64,000 bases of DNA from Hoplostethus atlanticus (GCA_034670405.1 JAXDDX010000015.1:4308001-4372000); one strand, 5' to 3'. Counted from the first letter of the stretch, positions 38,881-48,520 are shown. Notes: generated by a model not told the origin, from the sequence alone. Made by a program: numbers and translations.

Positions 38881-38970
38881 GCAGCGGCATTTAGCGATAA
38901 CTAGCCAGCTGCATCCGCACCTGTTGGTTGTCAAGTTAGCAAGCTAGTATCGTAATCATCAAGACTTTAA

Positions 38971-39417
38971 ATGGCGTCTCAGAAAGAAGAAATCGCTCGG
39001 CAATCCAGTGTTGTCGGTGGATTCCGGCGATCGGTGGCGAGAGCTTATTGACGACTACTTTTTGGCACCGAGATCTGACCGAGAGACGGCTGAGGAGAGC
39101 GGCTCGGACGACACGGGAACGGACGACAACAACAGTGAAACCTCCGGCGACACTTCGGACTCTGACAGGCCCATTTCAGACACCGATAACGATGAAGATG
39201 TTGACATGGAGCCACTTGTTTTAACAGACCCAATATCTGCCGTCCTTGAGTCGGATGAATGGGATGAATATGTGAGCTACGGATCTGGAGGGGATATCGA
39301 GAAGGCTCGTAGCTTCAAGTGTGGCTGCAAATGTCATCAGGGAAAGTCTTTCTACTTCTAAGTCTTACTACTACTTCTCTATGGTGAAAAAACGAGAGCG
39401 ATGAGATGTGACTGCTG
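38971..39417 (+). pseudogene. Acidic N-terminal ORF with a CxCxCH end, probable transposon-derived exon
   Basis: The open frame 39008-39361 (117 residues) has a start region DRWRELIDDYF, a long acidic Ser/Asp/Glu/Thr-rich middle (about residues 28-70), and ends with FKCGCKCHQG just before the stop. Acidic low-complexity N-termini followed by a Cys cluster are usual in uncharacterised transposon-encoded proteins of fish. A better-placed start, ATGGCGTCT at 38971, lies in another frame; reading from there, a one-base shift would join it to the main frame (via SLGNPVLSVDS), so the copy is probably broken. A GTAAGC donor at 39418 and a TTTCCTAG acceptor near 39680 resemble an intron, but the sequence after the acceptor is quickly interrupted by stops. 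The element family is not known to me. Confidence 0.4.
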
Positions 39418-39914
39418 GTAAGCACTTTTCCATTTATCCCATAGAGCTAGCCAACATTAGTAAACACAAGTGTGTTTATCTTATCTTCTTTAAACCTTGT
39501 TCTCAGTAATAATGAAGGTAATGTTTTGAGTAGTTCTAGCTAGCTAGCTGGTCAACAGGACCCTGTAGTTGTATTTAACTACAGATGAGGTCTCACACTG
39601 AAATTATAAAATTAGTTCTGTTAATTTATTTTAATTGTCACAAATTGAATGTAGGCCTAAGATGTTTTTTTGTTTCCTAGGTGAGAAACACATGATCCTG
39701 TCAGCAGCACTATGAACTGATCCAAAGAAACGGCTTGTGCCAAAAGGAAGCAGCAAAAAGAAAGGATGCACCAGAGGACCTCTTACTTTATTGATGGTGA
39801 TCACATATGCAGATATGATGAATGTCTAGATGAATTATTGAATCATTTAAGGATTTAATTAGTGATATGTGTAATATGGTTATATCTTTTCTTGCAATAT
39901 TACTTTGGAGTTTA

Positions 39915-39972
39915 AATCAAATCAAATCACATGTATCTGTACAGCCCTTAATCACCGTTACAGTCTCTAAGG
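39915..39972 (-). repeat. Antisense retroelement 3' tail
   Basis: On the minus strand this reads GAGACTGTAACGGTGATTAAGGGCT, then TACAGATACATG and repeated GATTT units. It is a degenerate form of the common fish tail in which a GATTAAGGGCTATACAAATAA word precedes a simple repeat. Only the tail is present. Confidence 0.5.
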
Positions 39973-40071
39973 TCCGGATCTGACGTTTATTATGGTGGGA
40001 CATCCGGATCTGATGTGTTTAATATTTTGGCACTTGGCATTTATACCAATCTATAGATTTATACCAATCTA

Positions 40072-40117
40072 TAGCAATGTATAGGTCAAAGGGGACACTT
40101 TGACCTATACATTGCTA
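40072..40117. repeat. Perfect inverted repeat, 20-bp stem, 6-base loop
   Basis: TAGCAATGTATAGGTCAAAG (40072-40091) is followed by GGGACA and then its exact reverse complement (40098-40117). Just upstream, TTTATACCAATCTATAGA is present as two tandem units (about 40040-40072). The structure might be a fold-back insertion or the cruciform-like centre of a palindromic element. It lies between the acidic ORF and the Harbinger relic. Confidence 0.9.
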
Positions 40118-40954
40118 CACTGTATAGGCTACTGTATACATTAAGCATATATTTACAAATAAAGAATGTGCTTACATAAACACTTTAATGTATATCAGTA
40201 TGTTTGTCTTTCTTTTTACACAATTGAATTATGTGTAACCATAATTGTTGGGGAGGGGAGTCACAGATTTTCACAACGTCTTCAAGGTGCTTTTGAAAGA
40301 TTAATTAATAGTGGATAAATAGTGTAAGTGTACTGTGTGTAATATAACCTTAAAGAGCAATTTCTCCTCATTACATAGATGCCTAAATGTTATATCTGTT
40401 ATTTAAAATAATCACTCAAGCAGCATTTGTTTGTGAGATGTCAACGCGGCAGCCCCCCAGAAATGGAATGTTCAGAGTCATAATGGAAAGGTTTTTTTAA
40501 AGGCCTTTTTCTCAAAACCACACTTTTGTGTCTCTGGTTGTATAACGCCACATAACTTTCTAATTTTTTGGAGGAGTGACATGGTTTTGGTCTCATTGGA
40601 AAGCCTACATTCTCCTCTTTCAAGTAATATGAAAACCCCAAAATGTGCGGTCAATGTGACTCATTGTGAGAGCTGGGGCCTCATTTATAAAGGTTGCTAC
40701 ACACAAAAAAGTGGCATTAACGGGGGTGAAATGTGCGTACGCATATTTTACCGCAAACGTCGGGATTTATAGAAAAATTCTATGCGGTAAAAGGTGCGCA
40801 GTTCTACGCATCCTTTCACCCATGCGTAGAGCTCACCGCAAAGTTTTTCAGACACGGGAATCAGCGACGCCCGATGGGGAGATCACAAAATAAAGCTCAG
40901 TCCTCTTAAAAACATAGTTTTATAAGTGTGCTTTCACAGGGATTGTGGTCTGTT

Positions 40955-41717
40955 GTATCTGTTAAGCCACTACTTAAAACCTATTTTTATACAAAGGCAT
41001 TCTCTTAACTCTTATTTTATTGATTATTTTACCGGGCCGGCGCCAGGATGAAGTGACTGAAGGGGCAATTTTTCATAAAATAAAACTCATTGATTTAACC
41101 ATGCAACAACCTCAGAAAGGCTAAATAACAACAACATGAGGCTACTGTTCAAAATGAAAGAATACATTTATTAATCAGAGACTCACATAAGAACGGAGCA
41201 CTGCAGAGAATTTATGAACGATAACGATTCTCTGTCAAAATCAGCAGGGGGAGGCGCGTAGAAACAGCAGTTTGCGGCTTGCATCTCTCTCTCTCCCTCT
41301 CTCTCTCCCTCTCCAACGGGGGGAAATGGAATTAGGGCCATACAGTTGTATTTACCACCACGAAAAGCAAGCAGGCTGAGAAACCGAACTAAGTGACGTG
41401 TCTGTCTGTCTATCGATCTCCTCCGCTCCGTTTCAGTAGGGCTACTATGGACGCCCTAGCATACACCTATGGAAATATTTTTCTATAGATACATAAAGCT
41501 TAAACTGAGGGGGCAAAAATACAACTGTGGGGCTAAGCATAGTTTACTCTCTCATATGTAGCTCCTTATGCTCAATGTTGTATAACTTAATAACTTAACT
41601 TAATAATTTTTAAATTGTTTTTATCATTTTGTTCATCGTCTGTTTGTCTACTATTTTTATTTTGTCTTCTAAAGCACTTTGTAACTTAAACTAAAGTTTA
41701 TTTTTATTATTATTAAG
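40955..41717 (+). mobile_element. Non-LTR retroelement 3' end, split by another insertion
   Basis: The first part (about 40955-41033) reads in one frame as SVKPLLKTYFYTKAF, resembling the C-terminus of fish retroelement ORFs. The last part (about 41576-41717) has the ending TAAAGCACTTTGTAACTTAA, then AGTTTATTTTTATTATTATT, the common fish LINE tail with an ATT repeat. Between them lies a roughly 540-bp unrelated segment starting GGGCCGGCGCCAGG, possibly a hAT-like non-autonomous element, which includes a CT microsatellite. Boundaries of the nested piece are approximate. Confidence 0.5.
41284..41315 (+). repeat. CT-rich microsatellite
   Basis: Imperfect CT/CCCT repeat inside the nested insertion. 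Confidence 0.85.
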
Positions 41718-41819
41718 GTGTGCCGGATTATTAGGGCTTGTGCTGTTCTCCACAATGTGGCACAGATGCCTCTACTGAGCTCCCAGACAGTACACCTTTA
41801 CGGCACTCAACCTCAGTGA
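41718..41819 (+). pseudogene. C-terminal fragment of HARBI1-type transposase
   Basis: The reading frame gives VCRIIRACAVLHNVAQMPLL, ending at TGA 41817. The [K/R]xIIxACAVLHN[I/V]A signature is the hallmark near the C-terminus of PIF/Harbinger DDE nucleases (DDE_Tnp_4, related to vertebrate HARBI1). The catalytic DDE residues lie upstream in the intact protein and are missing here; the sequence just before is the ATT-repeat tail of an inserted or recombined retroelement. It sits inside matching inverted repeats, which supports the element call. Confidence 0.8.
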
Positions 41820-42286
41820 TGAGCACCTCGATCTCGCACTCTGCAAATTTCGCCTTTCTTGCAGTTGCCGTCTCTCCTTCTTTCCCCATTGATAGTCCAA
41901 CAAAGGCTCCTTAACAACGTCGGCATATTCATGACCTATTTAGCATTGACCATTTATGGATGATTGTGGGACGACACTGGGAGTAGTGGGAGGACACTGG
42001 GAGGAGTACACGAGCGCACAATTCACCGCAGGTGGGTATTTATAAAGAGAAGACTGCGTACAGGTGTGCGCCGCACTGGTTTTATAGATCTGAATATTTT
42101 CTTGCGTTAGTAGATTCTGAGGTTTGTGCGTACGCAATGTTTTAGGATGGAATCTACGCAAAGTTTTATAAATGAGGCCCCAGGTCACATTTGATTTGGA
42201 TCTGTTTTTTATTGCCTTGTGTGATTCATACTCTGTTGAGGTTGCTTTCTGTTTTCTTATATTGCAATGTATAAACAAAATAATAC

Positions 42287-42545
42287 TTTTTATTATTATT
42301 ACTAGTAATAGTTATAGCAGTAGCAGTAATAATATTAGTAGCAGTAGTACTAGGACTTGTAGCAGCAGTAGTAGTACTCTTTGTAATAGTAGTAGTAGAA
42401 GTAGTAGTTGTGATAGTATTAGTAGTAAGAGTAGTAGTAGAAGAAGCAGTAGTAGTAGTAATTGTAGTAGTACTAATATCAATAGTAGTAGTAGTAGTAG
42501 TAGTAGCAGCAATAACAGTAGTAAAAGTAATAGCAGTACTAGTAC
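42287..42545 (+). repeat. Long imperfect AGT/TAG trinucleotide microsatellite
   Basis: About 250 bases of TAG/AGT units with scattered substitutions, beginning in ATT repeats. It produces a Ser-rich plus-strand frame (42172-42798) and a Leu-rich minus-strand frame (42312-42548), both of which are artefacts of the repeat. It starts about 100 bases after the Harbinger relic ends. Confidence 0.9.
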
Positions 42546-44627
42546 CACTGTACAGCTAGGCCTAGCAGTAAAAGTATCATCAAATAGGGAAAAGATGACA
42601 AGCTGTGTTCTCTACTTCAGTGTGAAAGTCACTGCAGTTTTCAATTCCCATCATACGGCGAGGGGGATCTCGCAACCTGTTCCAATCGCAAGTCTGTTTC
42701 AGAGATTATTTTCTCTTGAGGTCATATCTTGTCCTCTTTGTCTCCCCCCGTCGTCTTTCTCAATCGAAAAACTCAATGATAGACACACTAGTAACTGACA
42801 AGCCAGTGGGGAAATGGCTTTGGGAAGACAGCTGGCTGAGTGTTGAACACTCGTTCTGCTTTTTGCCCTGTGTTGGTCGCCCTAGTTATTTCTTTAACTG
42901 TTGACCTTGTGGAAATTGCTGGTTGCTCCCTGGGGCCTCGGTGGTCCAGGTCACAGCAGACTGCATCTCATCCACAGAAAGCCTGCTCTCAATGGACGCT
43001 ACATTAAGTGCCGTCAGCACTCCACAGACTACTCACTAGTGGGAAGTAAGATCGGTGAGTGCTTCAGAGGTTCATGCCTATATGAATGCATGAAGACATG
43101 AGTGGGCTACAGCTGTGTATATTCAGTGAAAGTGAAAGGTTTTACACACTAGCTCTCAACTTCAACAGGTATTTTCACAATAGTTTTACAGCTGAGGTGC
43201 GGTAGAAATATTTTTGTTCTTATTTTGTCAGGTTTTTACGCCCCCTTTAGTTTTTGTTGTCTTTTGAGGAAGTAGCATTTAAAATAACTCTTTTTAAAGT
43301 TTTTTCCTTCGTCTCATCTCCAGCACCCCTACCGGTTGTTTCTGCCTGTAACCCCCCAGAGGAAGATTTAGCGCAGGAGATGAATCGTTGTCATAACAGA
43401 GCATAACAGAGCATAACAGAAGAAGAAACTATCTAAAAAGAGAGATAGTGATCGCCTGGGTTATGAATAGGCTTGTCTGTGAGGGGAGCCTCCAAGATGG
43501 TGGGGGGAAAGGCGACCCGGAGACAGGAGAGATGCATACAGAAAATACATTTATGACAGTGGCAATCTCACCCAGCTTCTCATTGTCCCTGTCATAATTA
43601 GAGCAGAGCAGATAGCATCAGAGAGAGGTTGGTGGAGATAAAGACCTCCTCTCTCTTTATTTTCTCTCCTCCTTATTACAAACGGTTGGCTTTGATATAT
43701 TGAGACAATGCACACATTATTTTAAATGCATTCTGAATAATTCATGCAATTGCATCACAGACTCCCAATGATATACTGGTCCTACAAGGATCATTGATAT
43801 CTCGTAAAATTCACAGTGTTCAATCTCTAGGGGAACATTATGAATGAGCTTCATGTTTTTGAGTGCAATGAACTGTCGAGTCATTTGGGCGAGATGGTGT
43901 GGGTTAAGCATTAGGGCTAAGCATAGGTGCAGTGTCAGTGTAGTAAAAAGCCTGATTCTCATGGGACTAATATTACCTGCAGATGTCCAGTTATTTGTAG
44001 TAATTGCAGAAATCAGCAGTGATTTTAATCACATTAGCCTCCTGTGTGAACCTACCGTTTTCTTCTGAAGAACTGGAGGCAGAAGTGAAATCTATTATAG
44101 GGGAAGGGTTACTAAATCAGAAAGTGATGAATTTGAGCTTATTTCATTATGCCACTCAAATGCATTTCATGAAATGCAGAGCTGAGGGTAATTTATTAAT
44201 TACGGGAGGTCCCGTCATAATACTAATTGTCTGTGAATAAGGCTTTAGTGTAGTGTAGGTGACTTTAGGTCTCATCTGTAGGTCTAGTTAATGAATTAAG
44301 GGACGCTAAGGCCAACTTATTCATCAGTGCCCACAAATGAAGCTAAAGATACTCTTACTCAAATGTTGCTCTGCCTTCAATAACTACTTAATTAAGCCAG
44401 TACAATGTCTGAAAAGAAGACTGTGACTCTAGATCTTTGGAGATGATTCCTTATTCATCACTCCCTGTTACTCATAATAATATTGAAGAGAACATTTTTA
44501 AAGGCTTTACATACACTGAAAAGATCTAAGGCCAAAGACATTTATGAATGGGATTGTACATGTAAAGTGCTCTAAGTGCTCCTATCACAAATCTTGTCAG
44601 TATTTCCATAAGGCACCGTTCCTGAAT
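42546..44627. other. Non-coding stretch, possible conserved element inside
   Basis: No gene is supported. A small tandem GCATAACAGA unit occurs three times at about 43399-43430. Positions 43680-44340 are rich in homeodomain/POU-like words (TAATTTATTAATTAC, ATTTCATGAAATGCA) without simple repeats, a texture seen in vertebrate developmental enhancers. This is a guess without an alignment. Confidence 0.35.
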
Positions 44628-44875
44628 GCTTGGAAGACTGCATCCATAACACTTATCTTTAAATCTGGATTCCTTTGTAAAGCTTTTGATACTGTCAACT
44701 AGTACTCCCAGTTGCTTTAATTTCTCAGAGAGCAATTAAATGGATAGAATCATATTTAACAAATAGAAAGCAAAGCACAAAGGTTGGAGCGAAGCCCGCC
44801 TCATTGAAGGACTGTTCCGCTGGTATACCTCAGGGGTCAAGTCTTGGGCCACTACTTCTCAGTTTATATGGAAAT
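44628..44875 (+). pseudogene. Broken LINE reverse transcriptase, fragment 1
   Basis: Three in-order reverse-transcriptase blocks are visible in different frames: AWKTASITLIFKSG (44628-44669), CKAFDTVN (44676-44699) and RAIKWIESYLTNRKQSTKVG (44729-44788), then GIPQGSSLGPLLLSLY (44822-44869). These correspond to the conserved finger and palm motifs of jockey/L2-type non-LTR retrotransposons. A segment of roughly 60 residues is missing between the first two blocks, and frameshifts separate the others. It is a dead copy, and an antisense retroelement tail follows at 44891. Confidence 0.85.
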
Positions 44876-44890
44876 TATCTTCCCACTGTA

Positions 44891-44956
44891 TAATAATGAT
44901 ATAATAATAACTATTTATATAGCACATTTCAGGCACAGGACAAATCGCTTTACAGT
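44891..44956 (-). repeat. Antisense retroelement 3' tail between two LINE fragments
   Basis: On the minus strand it reads CTGTAAAGCGATTTGTCCTG, then GAAATGTGCTATATAAATAG followed by TTATTATTAT-type repeats. This is the common fish ending TGTAAAGCACTTTG...GTGCTATATAAATAAAG plus an ATT tail. It is inserted or joined between two sense-oriented reverse-transcriptase fragments. Confidence 0.6.
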
Positions 44957-45011
44957 GAGTAAAAGCAATATAGCCGGGTGTAGACATACTGATCAATCCC
45001 TACTTATGTAT

Positions 45012-45320
45012 AAAATGTCACTTATCGATTTTGACACAGCTGCTCGCAGATGGTTTGAGAACTTCACTGGTCAATATCAGTGCATCCAAGTAGGTGATGT
45101 CCAATCAGACTTTTTACATATATCCAATGGTGTCCCCCAAGGATCAATACTACATCTTTATGCAGATGATACTATTTTATACTGTTTTGGAGACTATTTG
45201 CAGTTGGCTGTTGAAAATATGCAACGTTCCTTCAATCATATGCAAACAGTACTCATAAATCTACAAATTGTGTTAAACGCTGAAAAAACTAAATTCATGG
45301 TGTTCTCCAAAGTGATGTAA
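45012..45320 (+). pseudogene. LINE reverse transcriptase fragment 2, with YADD
   Basis: Within the 158-codon open frame 44844-45320, residues from about 59 on are reverse transcriptase: ARRWFENFTGQYQCIQVGDV, then GVPQGSIL, LYADDTILYCF and NAEKTKFMVFS. YADD is the catalytic palm motif (residues 106-109). The usual 20 or so residues between GSIL and LYADD are missing, so the palm could not fold normally. The first about 58 codons of the open frame are unrelated (antisense tail and linker). It belongs to a different LINE copy or family from fragment 1, judged by the different sequence around GVPQGS. The copy ends with an AATAAATAAATGAATG-type tail near 46046. Confidence 0.88.
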
Positions 45321-45462
45321 AACAGTGCAAAGTATTCTTTGCAGATTGATACTTTGTTGATACTTTGTTGACCCTGGAGCAAATATCATTGTCTGACTGT
45401 AAATGTTTCTAATTTATGGATGCATGCCTGTTTCGCTTTTATTTATTTTTATATTTCTTATT

Positions 45463-45936
45463 ATTGTTAAAACCCCAGGAGCAAAGGTTTTTCTAAGATT
45501 AGATCTTTAGATGTCTTCCTCGTTGAGAATAAAATATTTTCCCCATTTTCCCACTGGAAATGATTCCATCGGTTTAAAAATTGATTCGAAAAATCTAGAC
45601 ATACTGTCTTCCTCCATATATAAAAGCTTATTATGTACAAATTCTGTGCTTGCTACCAAATCCAAGCTTCACTATTAAAGTCATCTTGATGCCAAAATCT
45701 ACCTTGATTTTCTCAGATCATTTTGTTAGAACATTTTTCAGAAAGCCACGTCTGTAAAAAAAATTAACCATTTAACAGACCTTAACAGCACATCATGAGC
45801 ACTGTCCTTCAGTTGTTAACCTGAGGCTATGATCGGAGTTTGGATGTAAGCTAAACCTCAATGTTCTGAAATAATTTGATATTGTTTGATTTTTCAGTAA
45901 CCCATTACATTATATGCCTTCTTGCTACTAAGCATT
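45463..45936 (+). repeat. Duplicated segment, copy A
   Basis: From ATTGTTAAAACCCCAGGAGC to AAGCATT this segment matches copy B at 47662-48237 in the same orientation, with long identical stretches (for example AGCACATCATGAGCACT and CTGAGGCTATGATCGGAGTT). Copy A has about 36 bases (around 45512-45547) missing from B and lacks two pieces present in B. It lies downstream of LINE fragment 2. No family or product was recognised. Confidence 0.9.
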
Positions 45937-46052
45937 TACATGTAGAATTCCCATTCATATTTCTTTTTTTATCCTCGGCTGCTTTGCAAAAGACGGTCCA
46001 TACCCTCAATGTACCCTGAGACTTAAATAACGGTTGAATAAATAAATGAATG
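45937..46052 (+). repeat. LINE 3' tail with AATAAATAAATGAATG end
   Basis: The sequence GCTGCTTTGCAAAAGACGGT, then CCCTCAATGTACCCTGAGAC, then TTAAATAACGGTTGAATAAA followed by AAATGAATG resembles the frequent fish LINE ending CAATG...CCTGGTTAAATAAAGGTT with a TAAA-type repeat. It may be the end of the LINE copy represented by fragment 2. Confidence 0.5.
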
Positions 46053-46250
46053 ATGTATGCTGATGATACATATGTACATGCTAAAACAAAAGTAGCAGGT
46101 AAGCACACAAATTAACACAAGCAATGGACAAAGTATCGGGACTGGCTTCTCTCACTCTAAATGTGAGCACTACTCAATTCGTAAAAATAAGAAACAACTG
46201 CCTGATGTCTTGGTTATGGGAGAGAAACTTCAAATTGTCAGAACAATTTG
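46053..46250 (+). pseudogene. LINE reverse transcriptase fragment 3, with MYADD
   Basis: MYADDTYVHAKTK starts at 46053 and stops at 46113-46115; after a shift the homology continues as QAMDKVSGLASLTLNV and then MGEKLQIV. This order (YADD, then a Lys-rich helix, LxLNxxKT-like block, GEKL) matches fish L2/Maui-type LINEs. The same element's C-terminus and 3' end appear at 46576-47092, with a SINE remnant in between. Confidence 0.85.
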
Positions 46251-46309
46251 ACAACAACTTTCATTTTTTAATACAGTATCAATAGTTGGTCCCAAGCAGG
46301 GAAAACCAC

Positions 46310-46437
46310 GGGGCGTCCTGATGGCTCATTGGTCTGACACGCATCTCACCCAATCTTTCCTGTCTCTCTACTGCTAACTATCGAATAAAAGCAATGACAG
46401 TGTTAGACAAAACAAAAGCCCCCCAAAAAAAACAACA
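46310..46437 (+). mobile_element. Internally deleted tRNA-derived SINE
   Basis: The start GGGGCGTCCTGATGGCTCAT, then TGGTCTGACACGC is the tRNA-like head (A-box region) of a common fish SINE. The segment then jumps to TTTCCTGTCTCTCTACTGCT and an AATAAA-GCAATGACA word with a CCCCCCAAAAAAAA tail, which is the SINE body end. The B-box region (GGTTCGATTCC) is missing, so it could not be transcribed by RNA polymerase III. It is inserted in, or next to, LINE fragment 3. Confidence 0.65.
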
Positions 46438-46575
46438 TCATCACTGTAATATCATATCCAAGTACAATCTGCTCACATTTCATAGTTTATTTCCCCCTCC
46501 AATATCTGTCTAATTTATAAAATAATAAATCATCTGGCTTCCACCCTTTAAACATCATATATCGCTATATTCAGA

Positions 46576-46767
46576 CAACCACAGACAAACAAGAATTATA
46601 TCCTGCAGTACAGATCCACTGAATCTGGCCGTTTAGCTTCCTCCATAAAAGCTACTAACCTTTGGAATACAATCCTACGTAACCAAAGACAATGTCCCAC
46701 TTTTTCTGGCTTTACATCAAAACTTAAATGTGTCTTAAATCAAGCCAGACATGATAACAATCACTAG
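46576..46767 (+). pseudogene. LINE ORF2 C-terminal fragment
   Basis: One open frame of 63 codons ending at TAG 46765 includes STESGRLASSIKATNLWNTI and then CPTFSGFTSKLKCVLNQ. The pattern S..R..S.....NLWN..........FSGFTSKLK is the conserved C-terminal end of L2/Rex-like LINE proteins. It is followed by a matching 3' untranslated region, which supports one element with fragment 3. Confidence 0.8.
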
Positions 46768-46844
46768 CCATGTTTATGATTTCTATTATTTTCAATGTAT
46801 GTGACAGTAACTGTACACTTTTTAGCTATTGTACTGTTCCATTG

Positions 46845-46877
<33 letters not shown>

Positions 46878-47092
46878 CGTTATTTGTGTGGATTTGGATT
46901 TTTGAAAATGTCTGAGTGTTTTTGTTTCTGAGTGTGCTTGCTTGACATTTTTAACATGAACCCGTAGTTGCACTCTCTTCACCTGTCCAGGGACTGCAGA
47001 TGAAAATTAGCATTTTTGCTAAGTCAGGGAGAGTTGATGTAATTGCCCAATGTCGCTGTTAAATAAACTACTGAATAAATAAATAACTCCAT
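46768..47092 (+). mobile_element. LINE 3' untranslated region and tail
   Basis: After the stop codon there is an ATT microsatellite (46846-46877), then CCTGTCCAGGGACTGCAGAT followed by GAAAATTAGC, and an end AATAAACTACTGAATAAATA. The CCAGGGACT[A/G]CAGATGAAAATTAGC word close to an AATAAA-rich end is typical of L2/Maui-like fish LINEs. With fragment 3 and the C-terminal fragment it forms one 5'-truncated, decayed copy of about 1 kb. Confidence 0.75.
46846..46877 (+). repeat. ATT trinucleotide microsatellite
   Basis: Ten uninterrupted ATT units within the LINE 3' region. Confidence 0.92.
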
Positions 47093-47661
47093 GACCAGAT
47101 GTGATGAGGTACACAGCCCTCCAAACCTAACCAAAACAGAGGCGCCAAAAAGTTTCTGCAGCAGTCGATTTCTTAATCTAATCCTGGACTGGGTTTGAAC
47201 AGATTTGAGCAGTGACTTACTGGGGAGAATACAAATTGCTTGATGAAATGAAATTAATTTATTGATGCCAGGTTATCTTCCGAAGATAATTGCCAAATCC
47301 ATTGGCTGCCTCGATCAGCATGAGGTAGCAGAGGATGGATGTAGCTGGCATTAAGACCACATTGCCTGTGTCAGTTGTTTCCCTCAAATAGCATTTGTCT
47401 TTGGACTTCGCTCTTTTCTCGTCCCTCTGAAAGTAATTTCATCTCTATACTTTTTATGCATTGGCAGTGCTGTGGACACTTGCAGTCCAGAGCTGATATC
47501 AAATTTGAATGCTTGGCTGCGCATACTAACTGCATGTGAAAGTATGAAAACCAATTTACCAAAGGAATGACAGAGCCTCATCAGTGTTCACTGCCTGAGC
47601 TACCACATGCCCCATAACACCAGGGCCTTTAGCTAAGCCGCATACCTAACAAATTAAGAAT
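47093..47661. other. Spacer between LINE end and duplicated copy B
   Basis: No gene or element is recognised. Short open frames (47371-47581 minus) have no domain. Confidence 0.45.
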
Positions 47662-48237
47662 ATTGTTAAATCCCCAGGAGCAAAGGTTTTTCTAAGATTA
47701 GATGTTTTTTTCCCGACTTTCCCAATGGAAATGATTCCATTAGTTTAGAAAATTGATTAGAAAAATCTAGACATACTGTGTTCCTCATATATAAAAGCTT
47801 ATTATCTACAAATTCTGTGCTTGCTACCAAATCCAAAATCCAAGCTTCACTATTAAAAGGTCTTCTTGATGCCAAAATCTACCTTGATTTTCTCCAACTT
47901 TATGTGATATATTCAAAGATAAAACTATTTATTTCTTATTCTATAAGATCTATGAGATCATTTTGTTAGAAATGAGTGTACAGTGGAGTCAAGGATGAAA
48001 TGAGTGTACAGTGGAATCAAAGAAAATTTTTTATGAAGCCACATCTGTAAAATAATTAACCATTTAACAGACCTCAACAGCACATCATGAGCACTTTCCT
48101 TCAGTTGTTAACCTGAGGCTATGATCGGAGTTTGAATGGTAGGGAATGTAAGCTAAACCTCAATGTTCTGAAAGTATTTGATATTGTTTGATTTTTCAGT
48201 AACCACTACATTATATGCCTTCTTGCTCATAAGCATT
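47662..48237 (+). repeat. Duplicated segment, copy B
   Basis: This copy matches A (45463-45936) across its length and adds two pieces: about 60 bases near 47894-47955 and a direct duplication ATGAGTGTACAGTGGA[G/A]TCAA (47973-48020, two units). Because only B has these pieces and only A has another, the two copies have diverged after the duplication or come from different members of a dispersed repeat. The LINE copy 46053-47092 lies between them. Confidence 0.9.
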
Positions 48238-48520
48238 CACCGTGGACCCTCCGTTCAGACCATAAGGTTAGAAGCATTGTGGCATATTACAGGCATTAAT
48301 CTCACAAGAAAATGATGTATTGATCTTTGGTGCACCACAGGTGGATCATGAAATGACCTTTGCTGCATAATTTAGCAAATTCTTTCCATACTCTGTGGTA
48401 AGAGAATAAAAGATAATGTTCTAAAAGTGTCTCATTGTTCAGGACAGTACCACAGCAAGCACTCACTATCAATCACAGTGACGTGCAGGCAGTTACAACC
48501 AGCATTTTCATGCATGTTAA

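Larger units (their letters stand above)
40675..42181 (+). mobile_element. PIF/Harbinger relic, about 1.5 kb
   Basis: The left end GGGGCCTCATTTATAAA (40675-40691) is matched exactly in inverted orientation by TTTATAAATGAGGCCCC at 42165-42181. Subterminal GTGCGTACGCA-type words occur on both sides, near 40733-40742 and 42125-42135. Inside lies a recognisable piece of a Harbinger nuclease C-terminus (41718-41816). A 3-bp target duplication is not clear. The element is non-functional: most of the transposase is gone and other elements have inserted (a LINE-like 3' end at about 40955-41715, itself split by another insertion). Confidence 0.75.

Noticed and set aside
41034-41575. Definite hAT element inside the Harbinger relic
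   Set aside because: The start GGGCCGGCGCCAGG resembles hAT ends, but no matching inverted end or 8-bp target duplication was found, so it is mentioned only as a possible nested insert.
42172-42798. 208-codon Ser-rich frame, the longest in the window, and its Leu-rich antisense partner
   Set aside because: Both are translations of the AGT/TAG microsatellite.
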